Positions 23,556 through 34,924 of a DNA stretch of 64,000 nucleotides are shown in pieces (the stretch's first letter is position 1; the number at the start of each line of letters is the position of its first letter). The notes beneath the pieces were generated by a model. It was not told the origin of the DNA. It saw only the letters and a list, made by a program, of their open reading frames with translations, and did not search any database. A program made the translations under genes and the position numbers. This stretch comes from Lepraria neglecta. Its lineage: Eukaryota; Ascomycota; Lecanoromycetes; Lecanorales; Stereocaulaceae. Location of the stretch: assembly GCA_033220425.1 (NCBI GenBank), contig CM065649.1:2356001-2420000 (forward strand), written 5' to 3'.

Positions 23556-24660
23556 CTAGCAGAGAATGCCAACCTTTTCGCCATTATGGTTCGTCTTGAC
23601 GGGGGCCAATTCGTTCAACTCTGCGATATCCTTGACCTTAACAAACCTCAAATCACCAGGAGATTCATTCTCTGGAAACCTCTTGGCAATGTTAGATCGA
23701 AAAACAGCCGTCGAGAACACCATTGGCCGCTTCGTGGAGCATTGCTCTAGCAACTCCATCTAGCATTGTCTTGGTGAATACCTTCGAGCGTTCTGAGGCA
23801 TTGACAACTTGGACCACAAGAATGTAGGCAAAAGGCTCCTTGGGCTGTACCTCTTGCTTTCGGGCAACGCTGTTAATGGTTTGAATGAGCTGGTTTTAGA
23901 CGAAAACCGGTCCAACTACGAGGTTTTAGAGGTTAGGTGGGCTGGTTTGAAAGCCAAACCACCTAAACCGTTAAAACCAGTAGTCACTAATGGTTTTTAA
24001 TGGTCCAAGGGGCGGAGGAGTAGAAAGGAGCCGCAACGCACCAAAGTTGGGTGGCCTTTAGCTTAAATTCGCTCCGACTTTCCTCGGGCAGTTTCAAGTT
24101 AAAATGCGGTATATTTGCCAACACCGCCGATAGGGTATGCGACGACGACATCACAAAATAAGTATATAGAAACCCTTCGGGGTCCATAAGCATCCTAAAC
24201 AACACGGCGTGCATCAGGCTTGCATTTCTCCGGGTAAACTCCGGGCATAGGGCTAGAGCTACTAACGCTATTAGGTAGTACGCTAACCCGATATAGCTGC
24301 AAAATCTACTCCTCCAGGGCTTGGCGGTTTAGATGGTTCTAACCACCTACCATATAAGTTAAACGGACTAAACCGGGACCATTAAGACCTCAAACCGGTC
24401 CAACTACGAGGGTCGAAAAATCAAACCAACCACCTAAACCGCTAAGAAGTTAATTAGTTGGGTAACCATTGACAGCGTTGCTTTCGGGTGTTGGGATCTC
24501 TGAAATCGGTCTGAAGACCATGGGAGACATAGACTTTTGGGATGCCCATGGGAGGGCTTGCAGGTCCAGCTCGAAAGACTTGGTCTATGCTCCATGCATT
24601 CGAGACCAATGATCCTGGATTCCACACTTCAGCAGTTGGCCGAACTTGTTGATATGTTCC
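23556..24660 (-). pseudogene. Unrecognised decayed coding sequence split by a hAT-type insertion
   Basis: On the minus strand a reading frame runs VWNPGSLVSNAWSIDQVFRA..GIPKVYVSHGLQTDFRDPNTR up to the right edge of a transposon (24480). It resumes exactly in frame after it with KQEVQPKEPFAYILVVQVVN..KTMLDGVARAMLHEAANGV when the element and one target duplication are taken out. The continuation is then out of frame: an overlapping frame carries VFSTAVFRSNIAKRF..DLRFVKVKDIAELNELAPVKT to a stop at 23556, so at least one frameshift is also present. Upstream (24660-25000) further pieces appear in other frames. I do not recognise the protein family. Coding character is inferred from the continuous, non-repetitive frame on both sides of the insertion. 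Confidence 0.5.
23857..24488. mobile_element. Non-autonomous hAT-type transposon, 616 bp, with 8-bp target-site duplication
   Basis: The element proper is 23865-24480. It starts CAACGCTGTTAATGGTT and ends with the inverse of CAACGCTGTCAATGGTT, so the terminal inverted repeats match at 16 of 17 positions. It is flanked on both sides by a perfect direct repeat CTTTCGGG (23857-23864 and 24481-24488). An 8-bp duplication plus a TIR starting CA is the signature of the hAT superfamily. Inside are palindromic subterminal arms: ggttttag..aggtgg against ccacctaaaccgttaaaacc at the left, and gcggtttag..ggtt against aaccacctaaaccgc at the right. The 17-base string ccggtccaactacgagg occurs in both halves (about 23910 and 24396). 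At 616 bp it is too short to encode a transposase; a minus-strand frame (24214-23987) may be a fragment. Confidence 0.85.
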
Positions 24661-27134
24661 TGTGTCTAAGTCCCCGCATCGATGTAGACGGGCCTACCGA
24701 AGGGTTGGATTGTTGCTTGGTCCTCGGAGGAGGAACCTGCACAGCTGAGAAGTGCGGAGGCACGATGGATGTTTGTGGAACCCATTCTGCAATGTTTGAT
24801 GTAGTCTGTCCAGGAAGGTTAAAGAGTATTCGATGAATAAAAACTTTAGAGGGAAGTCCGTCTGGCTTTATAGTCGAGTATGAACAGGGCTGACGCAAGA
24901 CACCAGATGAAGGCAACAGGCAAAGCCATCGACAAGCCCCATTTGACGCAGTATTGATTTCTAGGCTTCGCATAACCAATCAATGCCGTGGAAGTCCTAC
25001 CCTATCTGCTCTATGTGGCATGCAATAACGCGGTCCAGGATATTGTAGGCCTCCACGGATGTATGTGCTCGCCAATGGCGGAGAACGGTGGCTCTTGAAA
25101 GAGTAACAGTCGGTCGCTATCCCGTTGGATCCTACAGCCTTTCCTCCTCTGCAGTGACGATAACATCTTTGCCAAGCCAGCTGAGGCCTACAAGTCCTAA
25201 TCAGGTATGGATGTGCAGTGAAGTTCTGTGGGGCATGCAACCACTATCTTCCGCGAATCAAGCATTTTGGATTTGAGCAACCCGACACCACCTTTCTGTT
25301 GCGGGGTCTTTCATAGGGCACCAACCAATGCGTGTCAGCCTAGAAGCGGAAACCATCGTCCAGCAGCCCTAGTGCCGAACATTACATATATAACCCCTCT
25401 CACAATCATGAAAGAATTTTGTCTCTTGCATGTCACCAGCATTGGTATTGCCCTCTCTATGACTTTGGTTTCGTGTCTTGCATTCATTCGTCCATTTCGC
25501 GGACCTCCGCACTGGATACTGAGGCCCCAATCCCTCAAACTAGATTCCCCGCGAACCTCATTCACGCTCGAAAAGAAATCTTGCCGAACCACCTCTCCCA
25601 TACGTTAATCCATCGCTGCTAGGTAGCGACCTTCCATTTCTAGTAGCCGTCACCACTGCGGAAGCACATAACATAACACAACAGAATTTAACCCAACTTG
25701 ACTTCCAAAGACTAGAAGCGCCAGTAAACCCATCGGATTCCCTACCGCGACAAGGCGACGACTGGATCCGCTTTATCAGTTTCGAAGGCAACGACCGTGG
25801 TTACTCTTCTTCTTCAGACGCAAACGCCAATCCGACAAGAACCTCTCATTCATCAGAACATGCCAATTTCTTGTCACGAGGGCCAGCTGCCCCTGCAATG
25901 CACAGCATTTCCTTCGTATGTCCCGAATGCGGAAGAGTATTTTCGCACCGACATAAGTTGAAATAGCTATCGCAGCACCCACAACAAAGATCATACAAAG
26001 CCACATAAATGCTCCATCCCAACTTGTTCACCCCCAGGTTTTCGCTACCGCAAGGACCGTGATAGGCACGAGCGTGGCATGCATGAAAAGGGACCGCCTT
26101 TGCATTGTCTCTACTAGTCATGCGAGTACTCGATGCTGAGAACTGATAACCTTCGTAGGCATATGGATAGCAAACATGCAGGCTTGCCTCCAAGATAAGG
26201 TCCTAGAGGATCTGCGACGAAGGCGTCAATTGCAAGGATCAATGGATTACCATGAGAATGTGGAGGGTGTTCGTTTGGAGAATTGTTAGCTACAGTCATT
26301 CATTGATTCAGATCCTCATGCAGTGTGTGCTATGTGGTCTATACCAGTCGCACTGTTCTGAAACGAGAGCCACCCGGTATAAATGTGAGGACATAGAGCT
26401 TCATATCTCATGATATTGTTCTAAATCAATATATGATGTAGCGAGCCATACGAGCGTTACTACAAGCCTCGTCCTCTCAGGTCCCAAGTGCATGCAACTT
26501 CCAAAAGTTTTCACACTCCTATCTATCACCATAACAATTGAAGTCGATCCTGAGTTGCTAAGAGCTATGAGCTCTGTGCTCTTGCAACCAACACTCCCGA
26601 TCTATTTAATTTGAGCGGGTATTAGCTCTGATGTCGTATACATTCTAGATTAGATCGTTACAAGAGCGGATAGTCTCCGCAGACATTTGAATGCTATGAA
26701 CTGAGATCTTCGTCCGAGCTGGATCGGTTCTAACAATAGAGATGTGGAGAGGAATTTTTGGATGATTTGGTAGGAGGATGGGAGGGGTGTTCCTTTTAGA
26801 GACGGAGAATGTGTGCTAGCTGCATTCACTCACCGATATACACCCTTTCGGAGCCCCAGCTTACTTGTCTCAACAACGCTCATTATTGTCTCTACAACGG
26901 ATGATATAGGACCGTCAATAAACAAATTTGATTGGGGCTCGTGCCTCGCGGGCTATGGAAGAGATGTATTTGTTCGTGATGAGCGTAAAATGTGAAACCT
27001 TCCGCAAAACGCCAATTTCCAACCCTCCAATATTTTCCGTAGAGCCATATATTACAACATTCCCCCGACGACCTGCTGACCAAAAGGTGAAAAGGGGAGA
27101 TTTGAAAATATCAGTCGACAGCTTTCCACAAGCA
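24661..27134. other. 2.5-kb gene-poor stretch
   Basis: No family was recognised. Plus-strand frame 25228-25608 (126 codons) and minus-strand frames at 26193-25846 and 26006-25776 are the longest. The last encodes MWLCMIFVVGAAIAISTYVG followed by a basic stretch and could be part of a small membrane protein, but I could not splice it to a convincing start. The left part (24661-25000) holds more debris of the decayed gene that the hAT element interrupts. Confidence 0.35.
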
Positions 27135-28935
27135 TCAATAGCCCGAACCAGCAGGCCCACTGACTTCCAAAGACATCGGCTCGATCTTCTCATCAAAATC
27201 GCTGTTCGTTCCATCCCGGCTAATACGTGGACTAGTCGAGATGACGCTACTATCGGACCGGAACTCTGTCTCGGCAGCCGTATACCGAAAGCCGTCCACC
27301 ACCATTGCTCCCTCAAGGCCATCGCCAGCATCACTATAAGATGGTGGCTGACTACCCTCGCTCTCATATCCAGGAAGAGTAGAGACACTCCTCCTACGCT
27401 CCGACCCTTCGACTTCGTAGATCAGGCTTCCCCTACCCTCCTCGGCGATGGTAATATCGCTCACAATCCTATGCGCGTTTCTGAGCGCTCGAATGTCATC
27501 ACTCATGATATCTTCTAGGACACCTTCTTGTTTGAGGACTCTTGCTCGCTTCTCGTCCCAAGTAATGGTTTCCTTAGGTGCGAGACGATATCTCATGCGG
27601 AAGTTCCAGATCCCTATCATGACCTCCTGGTATCGATTCCACAAGAACATCCTGAACTTGTACTGTCGAGCAGCTCGTCGATACAACTTTCTATTATGGC
27701 GTTCTTCTCGGCGAGCTAGACGCTCGGCACGTTTGCGAGGGTCTCGACAACGTAGAAACACCCATGCGAGACACGAGCTGAGGATAAGGATGAGACCGAA
27801 TATCTTGAGCAAATGAAGGTTGTGCTCGGAATGAGAAGGAAGTGAAGGTGACGATGTGTAGGTCGTGGTGGGGTTGAGAGCCTCGAGTTGTGAGAGTGAT
27901 CGTGTTGTGGCGGCGGGATGAATGGGAATGGTGTTCGTGGAATCTAACTCCTCCGTAGTCGAAGCGAGCTCATCGTGAGAGGGCGGTGGTGGCTCGAGCA
28001 GCCTGTCAAAGGGAACCTTGGCAGGTATCTCAGGCAAGGTCGGTGCTTCGGGCAAGGTAGGCCTCTTGGGTAACGCCGGTTTCTCGGGCATGGTCATCTT
28101 CATCTCAGTGGCCTTGTGGCAGAGCATCTTTCCGACCTTTTTGATTCCTGATTTCAGCTGGCTCTTCCATGCTTCAAGTTTGGCTTCGAGAGTTGCTTGT
28201 CCACGGTGCAGAGATTCGACTATGGCTGTCGAGCCATGTGCTTGGCCGATTGCCAGCATATCTGGATCAAATTCTACTGATGGAGTCCGCCATAGGCTCG
28301 CCAGTGATGGGACAATGGCCATGTCTGTCGGGTTGTACCTTGGCTTGAAGCGTAGGATCGAGGGTGGACCCATCTGCTTGTAGGAAACCGTAAAGCCGGG
28401 GTGATGCTTGCTATCAACGACACGAAGACTGAGGACATGAACAACATCCTCCCCATTCGAGCTGCTTCCATCTTTCGGTATCACATTGTAGAGACAGCTG
28501 ATGTGCCATTCGGCTTCCTTTCCTCCATAGATGTCAAGGTAATCGCGGCCGCGGCCAGTCGTGCCATCCCACTCGGAGTCGAGCTCTTGGCCGTTGAGTA
28601 AGACATTGCTCTCCCCGCATGCTTTCTCTGTGCCCTCTACCTGGAAAGTGTGGATCTGCCGATAATAAGTAGAGGTTCAAGGCACGTCATCGAGGTGTCT
28701 GATATACCGGAAGTTCGTCTTTAGACTCAACGGTAGTGATAGCGAACTTCAGTAAAGCTTCATGAGAATCTACATTTGTTAACACAGATTGAAGTGGAGC
28801 ATCTGCAGAGCGAGCCTTACTATACTTGACGACCCCATCGGAGCTTGGTCCGCTCAAGGCAGCATGCTCAGGTATGACAAAGGCAGAAACGCAATTCGAG
28901 AGCAGCAAAGCTGCGGCCTTGATAAAGCAGCGCAT
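27135..28935 (-). CDS. Secretory-pathway single-pass membrane protein, conserved in ascomycetes
   Basis: Two exons (28935-28708 and 28655-27135) joined over a 52-nt intron (gtatat..ggcag) give 582 residues. The N-terminus MRCFIKAAALLLSNCVSAFV is a signal peptide. The lumenal part contains IHTFQVEGTEKACGESNVLL, a DYLDIYGGKEAEWHISCLYN segment and Pro-rich KPALPKRPTLPEAPTLPEIP repeats. One membrane segment follows (LHLLKIFGLILILSSCLAWV), then a strongly basic juxtamembrane stretch (CRDPRKRAERLARREERHNR) and a cytosolic tail rich in Ser/Glu. The topology is type I. The Pro-rich pentapeptide-like repeat (A/T-L-P-E/K) lies at about 28010-28090. I know no name for the family. The splice was chosen because it keeps both the frame and the Cys-containing lumenal domain. 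Confidence 0.75.
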
Positions 28936-29151
28936 AGCTGGCGGCCTCTACGACTCGAAGTCGCCACACTGGTCTTGGGAAGGAGTTGTCGTGGTTCACA
29001 TGATGACACGGGGGCAAGACGTTGGTGCCTGGAGCTGGGGCTGAGCACGGAGTTTAACATCCTTCCGAAGACCGCGCGCCTGGCGCTAGAGTTTCAACCT
29101 CAGCCGAGCTTCTGGTGTGAGGTTCACACAACTACCAATTAATCTTCAGTC

Positions 29152-29631
29152 ATGGTAAGTCGAGTTCAGTATCTGGGGTCGAGTCTCCAAGCTGACTTTG
29201 TGTCTTTAGCTACCACTCGGCCTCCTGACCGCTGCCCAAGGGCACCCGATGCTCGTCGAGCTCAAGAATGGAGAAACACTTAACGGGCACCTGATCAATT
29301 GCGATACCTGGATGAACCTTACGCTGAAAGAGGTTGTACAAACAAGTCCAGATGGAGACAAGTTCTTCAGGCTACCTGAGGTCTACGTACGAGGAAACAA
29401 TGTCTGCTCAACCCTGTTCTTGAACTATGGCTTTGTATTGACTTAGCGTAGATCAAATACCTACGCGTCCCGGATGAGATTATCGACTTAGTCAAGGACC
29501 AGCAACAGAACCAGCCATCGAGTCGTGGTAGGGGCGGGGGGGTTCAGCGGGGCGACCATGGCGGAAGAGGTGATAGAGGGAGGGGTGGTGGTAGGGGAGG
29601 CGCTCGCGGGCGAGGAAGGGGCAGGGGCTGA
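29152..29631 (+). CDS. LSM4: U6 snRNA-associated Sm-like protein LSm4
   Basis: Exons 29152-29154, 29210-29401 and 29452-29631 give 124 residues. The first coding exon is the ATG alone, followed by a 55-nt intron (gtaagt..tttag). The protein begins [20 protein letters not shown] and shows both Sm motifs: [20 protein letters not shown] (Sm1) and [14 protein letters not shown] (Sm2, completed across the second intron, which has a weaker gtctgc donor). The C-terminal RGG/RGR-rich tail is typical of LSm4. LSm4 is part of the LSm1-7 ring (mRNA decay, P-bodies) and the LSm2-8 ring (U6 snRNA, splicing). Length fits the family. Confidence 0.95.
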
Positions 29632-31072
29632 GAGCGGAGATTAGACCAGATGGAATCATTCTGCATTCTGCATAGCGAACAGGGCGTTCTCGTCGAAACG
29701 TGCTTTGATACGAGAGGCAAAGAGAGTCTGCATACCTACGGTTCGGCTGAGACCACTAGCGTGAGTCATCACCAAGTCACGATGAATCAAGGCAGACACA
29801 AAAGAATCCATAAACATCATGATCCGAACCGACCGCCGTTGCTGGTTACATTACGGTCGCAAAAAAAAGGCAAAAAACCCTTAAGCCTTCAGCCATGCAG
29901 TTGATATCTCAGGGCGTGAAAATTGCAAAAGTTTCAGATTCAAGCCGGAGCTCCAACCCTACTACTTAAATATTTTAAACCCGGGCTACGGAATCGTGGG
30001 TCGGACTGTCTTCGCGCTGCCGCACTCGGAAATGGTATGATTCAAACACCAGCCACACATTTCAACCGGAACTTGAAATATGAAACTTATTTCAAGATAT
30101 ATTCCACAAAATTTTAAACGTTGCATACTTCTTCTCAACACCCATCATTCTCATTGATACTGCGCAACATACTTGAGGATCAGGTGTGCATGAATGTTCG
30201 TCTGCAGCTCATCGCATCCAATTCGTTGGCCTTGTCAACAGCGAGCTCCACACAACCTCAGCACGATCTCCGTCGTCCGCTTCCACATAAGTTACCTTGA
30301 TATCAAGGTTATGGAGGTTTCCATAGCGTTACCATCGTCCGGGAGCCGTTACTGCAAAAGAGATCTGGCATATAGCCATCTTGCTGTTGCTACCTACTTG
30401 AGTCCCTGCAATGATGCACGAATAGGTACTCCGTTGCGGACAAAGGGCTGGGAGAGCTCTTTGAGCTGCCTTGGCTGTGGCATCTTACACGCGCTTATAC
30501 ATGTGCATACTCAAAAGGCGCCGCCAATGTCTAGGGAAATGGTCCCGACATATTTGATTGAGAGATATGAGTGGTTCAGGGTGACACTGCCCTGCTTTTG
30601 CTTGGTCTGGTGAGTACAAACATCGGCTCAATCTCGTTTAAACGCCTATACTTACCCATTCAAGCAGACAGGTAGATGATATCGAGAAGAAGAAGCGCGA
30701 CATGAGAGTAATTCTTCCTGATGATAATACCGCAGTCGATATCTGTTATCTACCTTAGTCATCCAGCATGCACGTACAGCGATCTAAAATATGCTCGTAA
30801 CAACCGATGCTGATAGATCAAACCTAATGGCCTCAACCGGCCTTTTGCACCTGCGCCACCTCGAACAGTTTCCAACGCAAAGCCCAGGTTCAAGCACCAA
30901 GAATTTCAGAATTCATAGACACAAAGCTCCGGAGCTCACCCATAACACCTGCCCACGGAGTCACACCCTTGTGGACAACCACATCTCTCCAACGAGTCAG
31001 TGAAGTGGCGCTCCGATTTGCTAGAGAAAATGAAGAAAAAGTTTACAGAGGGGATAGGGAAGGCTTTAGAGA
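29632..31072. other. 1.4-kb intergenic region
   Basis: No recognised gene. A plus-strand frame at 30194-30613 (139 codons) has no family resemblance. A stretch of t/a-rich sequence (29860-30130) with polyA-like strings (cgcaaaaaaaaggcaaaaaa) follows LSM4. Confidence 0.4.
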
Positions 31073-32213
31073 CTACCGCTCTGAAACAGAATTGAGCTCG
31101 ATCCGCGGCGCCCATTCCAGCTCTGCCCGCGGCATCCCGTGCAGTTCACTTGGCCTTGCTAGTCCGTTGATTTCGTAATAGGCTCCCTCGCCGATCTCAG
31201 CAGTGTTCTGAAAATTATACGGCCGACTCGGTCCGAAGCCGTTGAGATCTTGCTTTTTACCTCTTGTCCGCCGTGCCCATGCATTACGAGATAATAGTAC
31301 TGTGATAATAAGGGCAAGTGCGCAGAAGATACTGCCGATGCTGATCCCGGCCTTAGCGGCTGTGTTGAGGGTCTTAGAGGGCGATGATAGGGATGTCGGT
31401 GGCGCTGCTGCCCTTGTCGTCGTTATTGCAGGAGGAATCGTAGGTGATGCCTTTGTTGATGAGAAGGAGGAGGAGGAGGAGGAGGAGGAGGAGGAGGAGG
31501 AGGAGGAGGAGGAGGAGAAGGAGGCTGGCGATAATGAGGATGATGATGAGAGTGCTGTTGCAACAACTGTTGAGGAGACCCCGGTCGACGATGACGACGC
31601 TATTGCAGTAGGATTAGAGCCTCCACCAAGCAAGCTGGTAGCGGAGAGACCCCATGTCTGCGGCGCAACAGCATCATTTGAAGTAATATCGAAGGTCGGG
31701 GTGTTGGCAAAATCATCTCCGGAAAAGTCCTCGAGCTGCATATGGCAGATGCCATTATTGTAATACTCGCTGTACGGAAACGACTGAGGGCTCGTGCCGT
31801 TTGTTGATGTTTCGGAGTGGTACACTGTATAACACATCAAATTTTTAGCGCTCGCTTTCCCTTTGGTGATCCTCTTCTCTTGTTCTTCTTATTTTCACCA
31901 GACAGGGTCTCCGAGATGGATGTGGGTCTTACCGTATGTCTTAGATTGGGCACTGGTCTTGCTGGGCGCGCACCAGAGGTTCATATAAGGGCCCGCGATG
32001 CTGGATGTCCAGGTGAAATAGACGGTGTCAATATAGTTGAAGGTCAAACCGCTCATCTCGACACCCGGATAGATCCAGTTCACATACCCGCTGCAGGAAG
32101 ATACAAAAATACTCCAGACAAGCAAAAAAAGATAGCGCTGCAGGGAACATTCTCAAACTTGCAGAAAGACATATGGTAGAAATAGAGATCGTCACGTTCT
32201 TATCACTGCTCAT
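31073..32213 (-). CDS. Type I membrane protein with Ser-rich stalk (cell-surface sensor-like)
   Basis: Three exons (32213-32196, 32137-31933, 31824-31073) give 324 residues. The splice produces MSSDKNRYLFLLVWSIFVSS, a good signal peptide, where the unspliced frame has no ATG. The extracellular part includes SGYVNWIYPGVEMSGLTFNY, YFTWTSSIAGPYMNLWCAP and EYYNNGICHMQLEDFSG. Next is a Ser/Thr-rich stalk with a run of 17 serines, then one membrane helix (AGISIGSIFCALALIITVLL) preceded by KTLNTAAK, a basic stop-transfer (SRNAWARRTRGKK) and a short tail. This layout (signal, small Cys domain, mucin-like stalk, one helix, short tail) resembles fungal wall-stress sensors, but the extracellular domain is not a WSC domain that I recognise. 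Function is therefore unknown. The second intron is about 107 nt. Confidence 0.75.
31464..31518. repeat. (GGA)n trinucleotide microsatellite inside a coding exon
   Basis: An almost pure gga/gag repeat of roughly 50 bases. On the coding (minus) strand it is (TCC)n and encodes the poly-Ser run of the stalk of the membrane protein. Such tracts often change length by whole codons. Confidence 0.9.
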
Positions 32214-32883
32214 AATCTGCGCTCCTTAGAAACGAATTCACTAGATCTTCATGGAGATAGGTGTCTTGAAGAAATATGAGCTGAACGTGAAACAATTGAC
32301 GCTAAGAGCCTGAGGCTGAAACTTTTGCAGCTTTGCTTCTCAAATTGAAGGCTAGCTGCATGTACAACCTTCCAACCCCCTATGAACTGCATGTACCAGT
32401 ACATCCCCTGATGCCTGCGTCGGCGTCATGGTGGGGGATGAAGCGAAAATGTGTGGGGGCTAGCTCTTACTGCCAGCGACGTAGAAGGATATTCTTAATG
32501 CGTTGCAGGATATTCTAGCTATATAGGGTGGGCAGGGTAGTGAACGAAGTACGGGTACACAGGCCTCAGGGTCTCGCCAAAACAGTTCGGGCTGGGGGCA
32601 ATCTTTACAGCCAGGTAGTATCGCAACAAGTAAAGATGAAGTTTCGCTTTGAACTATAAATTTGTAACGATAAATAAGAAGAACAACTCATACAGCAAAA
32701 TCTTGGTACTTAGACCTCTTGTTGTGGAGTTATGGTGCTTGGAAGAATCTCATCTTCCTTGGCGCAGCCCGAACTATTTTGGCGACACCGAGGTCGGCAC
32801 AGCCGGCACAAAGATTTGCCGATCACCGACAGCAATTCGCGATTGAAGCTCGAGAATCCCCAAACAACATTCGTCTGAGGTCA
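32214..32883. promoter_or_regulatory. Divergent spacer, membrane sensor-like gene / PPR gene
   Basis: 670 bp between divergent start codons. An open frame upstream of the PPR start (from 32719) has no ATG before 32884. No motif was assigned. Confidence 0.35.
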
Positions 32884-34698
32884 ATGCCATCGGGGAAACT
32901 AATTGTTGACGGATTATGGCATTGTTTATGTCCATCTTCGTGTACAATCCCACCGAAAGGCCTCCACGCACTTCCAAGATCGACGCCAAAACTCTTGAGA
33001 CGATGTTTGAATATCCAGCAACGCCAATTCCATGTACAGAATCTCCTAAATACAGCTCAACGGCCCCCCAGAACGACATCCAGACTGCATATCGGGTACC
33101 AGCAGACCAATCATCCTTTCAGCTATGCGGAGCTGCGCGACCAAGAGCAGATGAGAAAGCTCGATATAGGTACTGCTTACCAGCAACTACGACAAACTGC
33201 TCTAGCTGGAAATTACCGCCAAACTCAAGTGTTAATTAAGATTCTCGTCGAAGAGCGCGGTGAGAAGCCGAGTCTACGACTTTTTGACGCCTTGCTGCTT
33301 GCGAATGCAGACCATAAGGACGGGTCTGCGTCTGAGCTTGTCAAACTTTTGGAGGAGATCGCAAATGAGGGGATGACACCAGATTCCGCTACATATCATG
33401 CCATCTTGAGGGTGAGCGATTGGCGGAAGATTTTTCCCAGATTCCGTGCTCATATTGCTTAGGTTCTCGCCATTCATCCAGACTACCTGTTACGGCACCA
33501 CATCCTCGAGGAGCTACACCAACGATGGTTTCCCCTTACCAAAGATGGCTGGCACGATGTAGTTGCCGGATTAATCAGAGATCGACAGCTCGAGATGGCT
33601 CTAGATGAATTAGAGAATATGCGGAAAGAGGGAGTTAAAATTGAGCCTTGGCTATATGATCTCATGGTGTACACCCTTTGCTCAGCAGAAGAATTCGAAT
33701 CGGCGCTCGACCTAGTGAAACGACGCTTCACGGACGGCGAATTGAACATTTCCGGATCACTTTGGTATCACCTTCTTGACACCGCTTCCCGGGCCTTACA
33801 CCACCGGGCCACACTTTTTGCCTACCGTGCGCGGGTCGAGTCATCATACTTGAACCCGCCGGCAGGCATGTGCATCAACATCCTCAATACTGCTGCACGC
33901 CACGGTGACACCTATCTTGCAACATCCGTACTCCGAACCCTTGGCAAACGCTCTGGCAATCCAATTCAACTTCACCACTACGAAGCCTTACTCGAAACCT
34001 ACATAAAAGTAAACGACCTCCGCACAGCACTCACCCTCCTAACAATCATGACAGCAGCCGGCCATCCCCCCACAGAATCCTCCACCCGTCCCATCTACAC
34101 TCACTTACGCCAATCATCCACACTACCAGCAAAAGCAGTCTCGATGCTCGAAGACCTCCGCGAGCAAGACCGCCAAGTGCCCATTGAAGCCGCGAACGTA
34201 ATAATGCAGGGAAGCATCTCACACCGTGATCTCAATTCCGCTCTCAATACATACAAAACCCTCCACACCATCGCCCCAAATCTCCAACCGAATACAGCAA
34301 CCTTTAACATCCTCTTCCGCGGCTGCGCGCAAGCCGCCCGCAAAGATCTCGCTATGTTCCTGGCAAGCGAGATGGTGGCTTTGAAAATCACGCCAGACGC
34401 TCTCACATACGACAGACTTATCCTCGTATGCCTAAATAGCGAAGCCAGTATCGATGATGCATGGCGGTATTTCGAGGAGATGAAAGCGCTGAGTTGGTGG
34501 CCAAGGGATGGTACATACATGTCGTTAGTGAGAAGGGGGTGTGAGGAAGGCGATGAGAGGGTTTGGAAGCTTGTGCATGATTCAAGGGATAGAGGGGCAG
34601 CGGGGCAGAGGATGAGGGAGTTGGTTGGGGAGTATTGGAGAGGTGGGAGCCAGGAGGCCGAGAGGATGCTTGATAGGAGGCGGTCAATGGTGGATTAG
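32884..34698 (+). CDS. Mitochondrial pentatricopeptide-repeat protein
   Basis: Two exons (32884-33411 and 33463-34698, 51-nt intron gtgagc..cttag) give 587 residues. The start is the first ATG of the open frame and gives MPSGKLIVDGLWHCLCPSS, then a basic, Arg-rich segment (LLRRCLNIQQRQFHVQNLLN) consistent with a mitochondrial presequence. Helical-hairpin repeats of about 35 residues follow, for example KPSLRLFDALLLANADHKDG, MTPDSATYHAILR, IEPWLYDLMVYTLCSAEEFE, QPNTATFNILFRGCAQAARK and ITPDALTYDRLILVCLNSEA, which match the PPR consensus (xPDxxTYNxLIxxC). Fungal PPR proteins bind organelle transcripts and control their stability or translation. The RNA target cannot be read from sequence. Confidence 0.85.
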
Positions 34699-34924
34699 CC
34701 TAGTTGTATATATTCTCTGTATTACGCAGTCAAGAAACCCATTTTTAAAAGTACAATTCAAGCAATATGATCATCGATACCACATTTGTGGAGAGAATAT
34801 TCTGTAGAATAGTGACTATCAAAATGCCATGCTTTGCAAGAATCTTTTCTGTACAACCCATACTATACAGCGAGCCTCTGATGCAATGCAATGCAACGCC
34901 AATCCAATCTGCTATGATACACCC

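Noticed and set aside
25776-26006. Small membrane-protein frame on the minus strand
   Set aside because: One plausible helix, but no start or splice that links it to the hydrophilic frames upstream.
31242-31763. 173-codon plus-strand frame with a poly-Glu run
   Set aside because: Antisense reading of the TCC microsatellite and exon of the sensor-like gene; the minus-strand model has a signal peptide, splices and a membrane helix.
32719-32883. Upstream extension of the PPR frame
   Set aside because: Open but without an ATG; the conserved-looking N-terminus starts at 32884.
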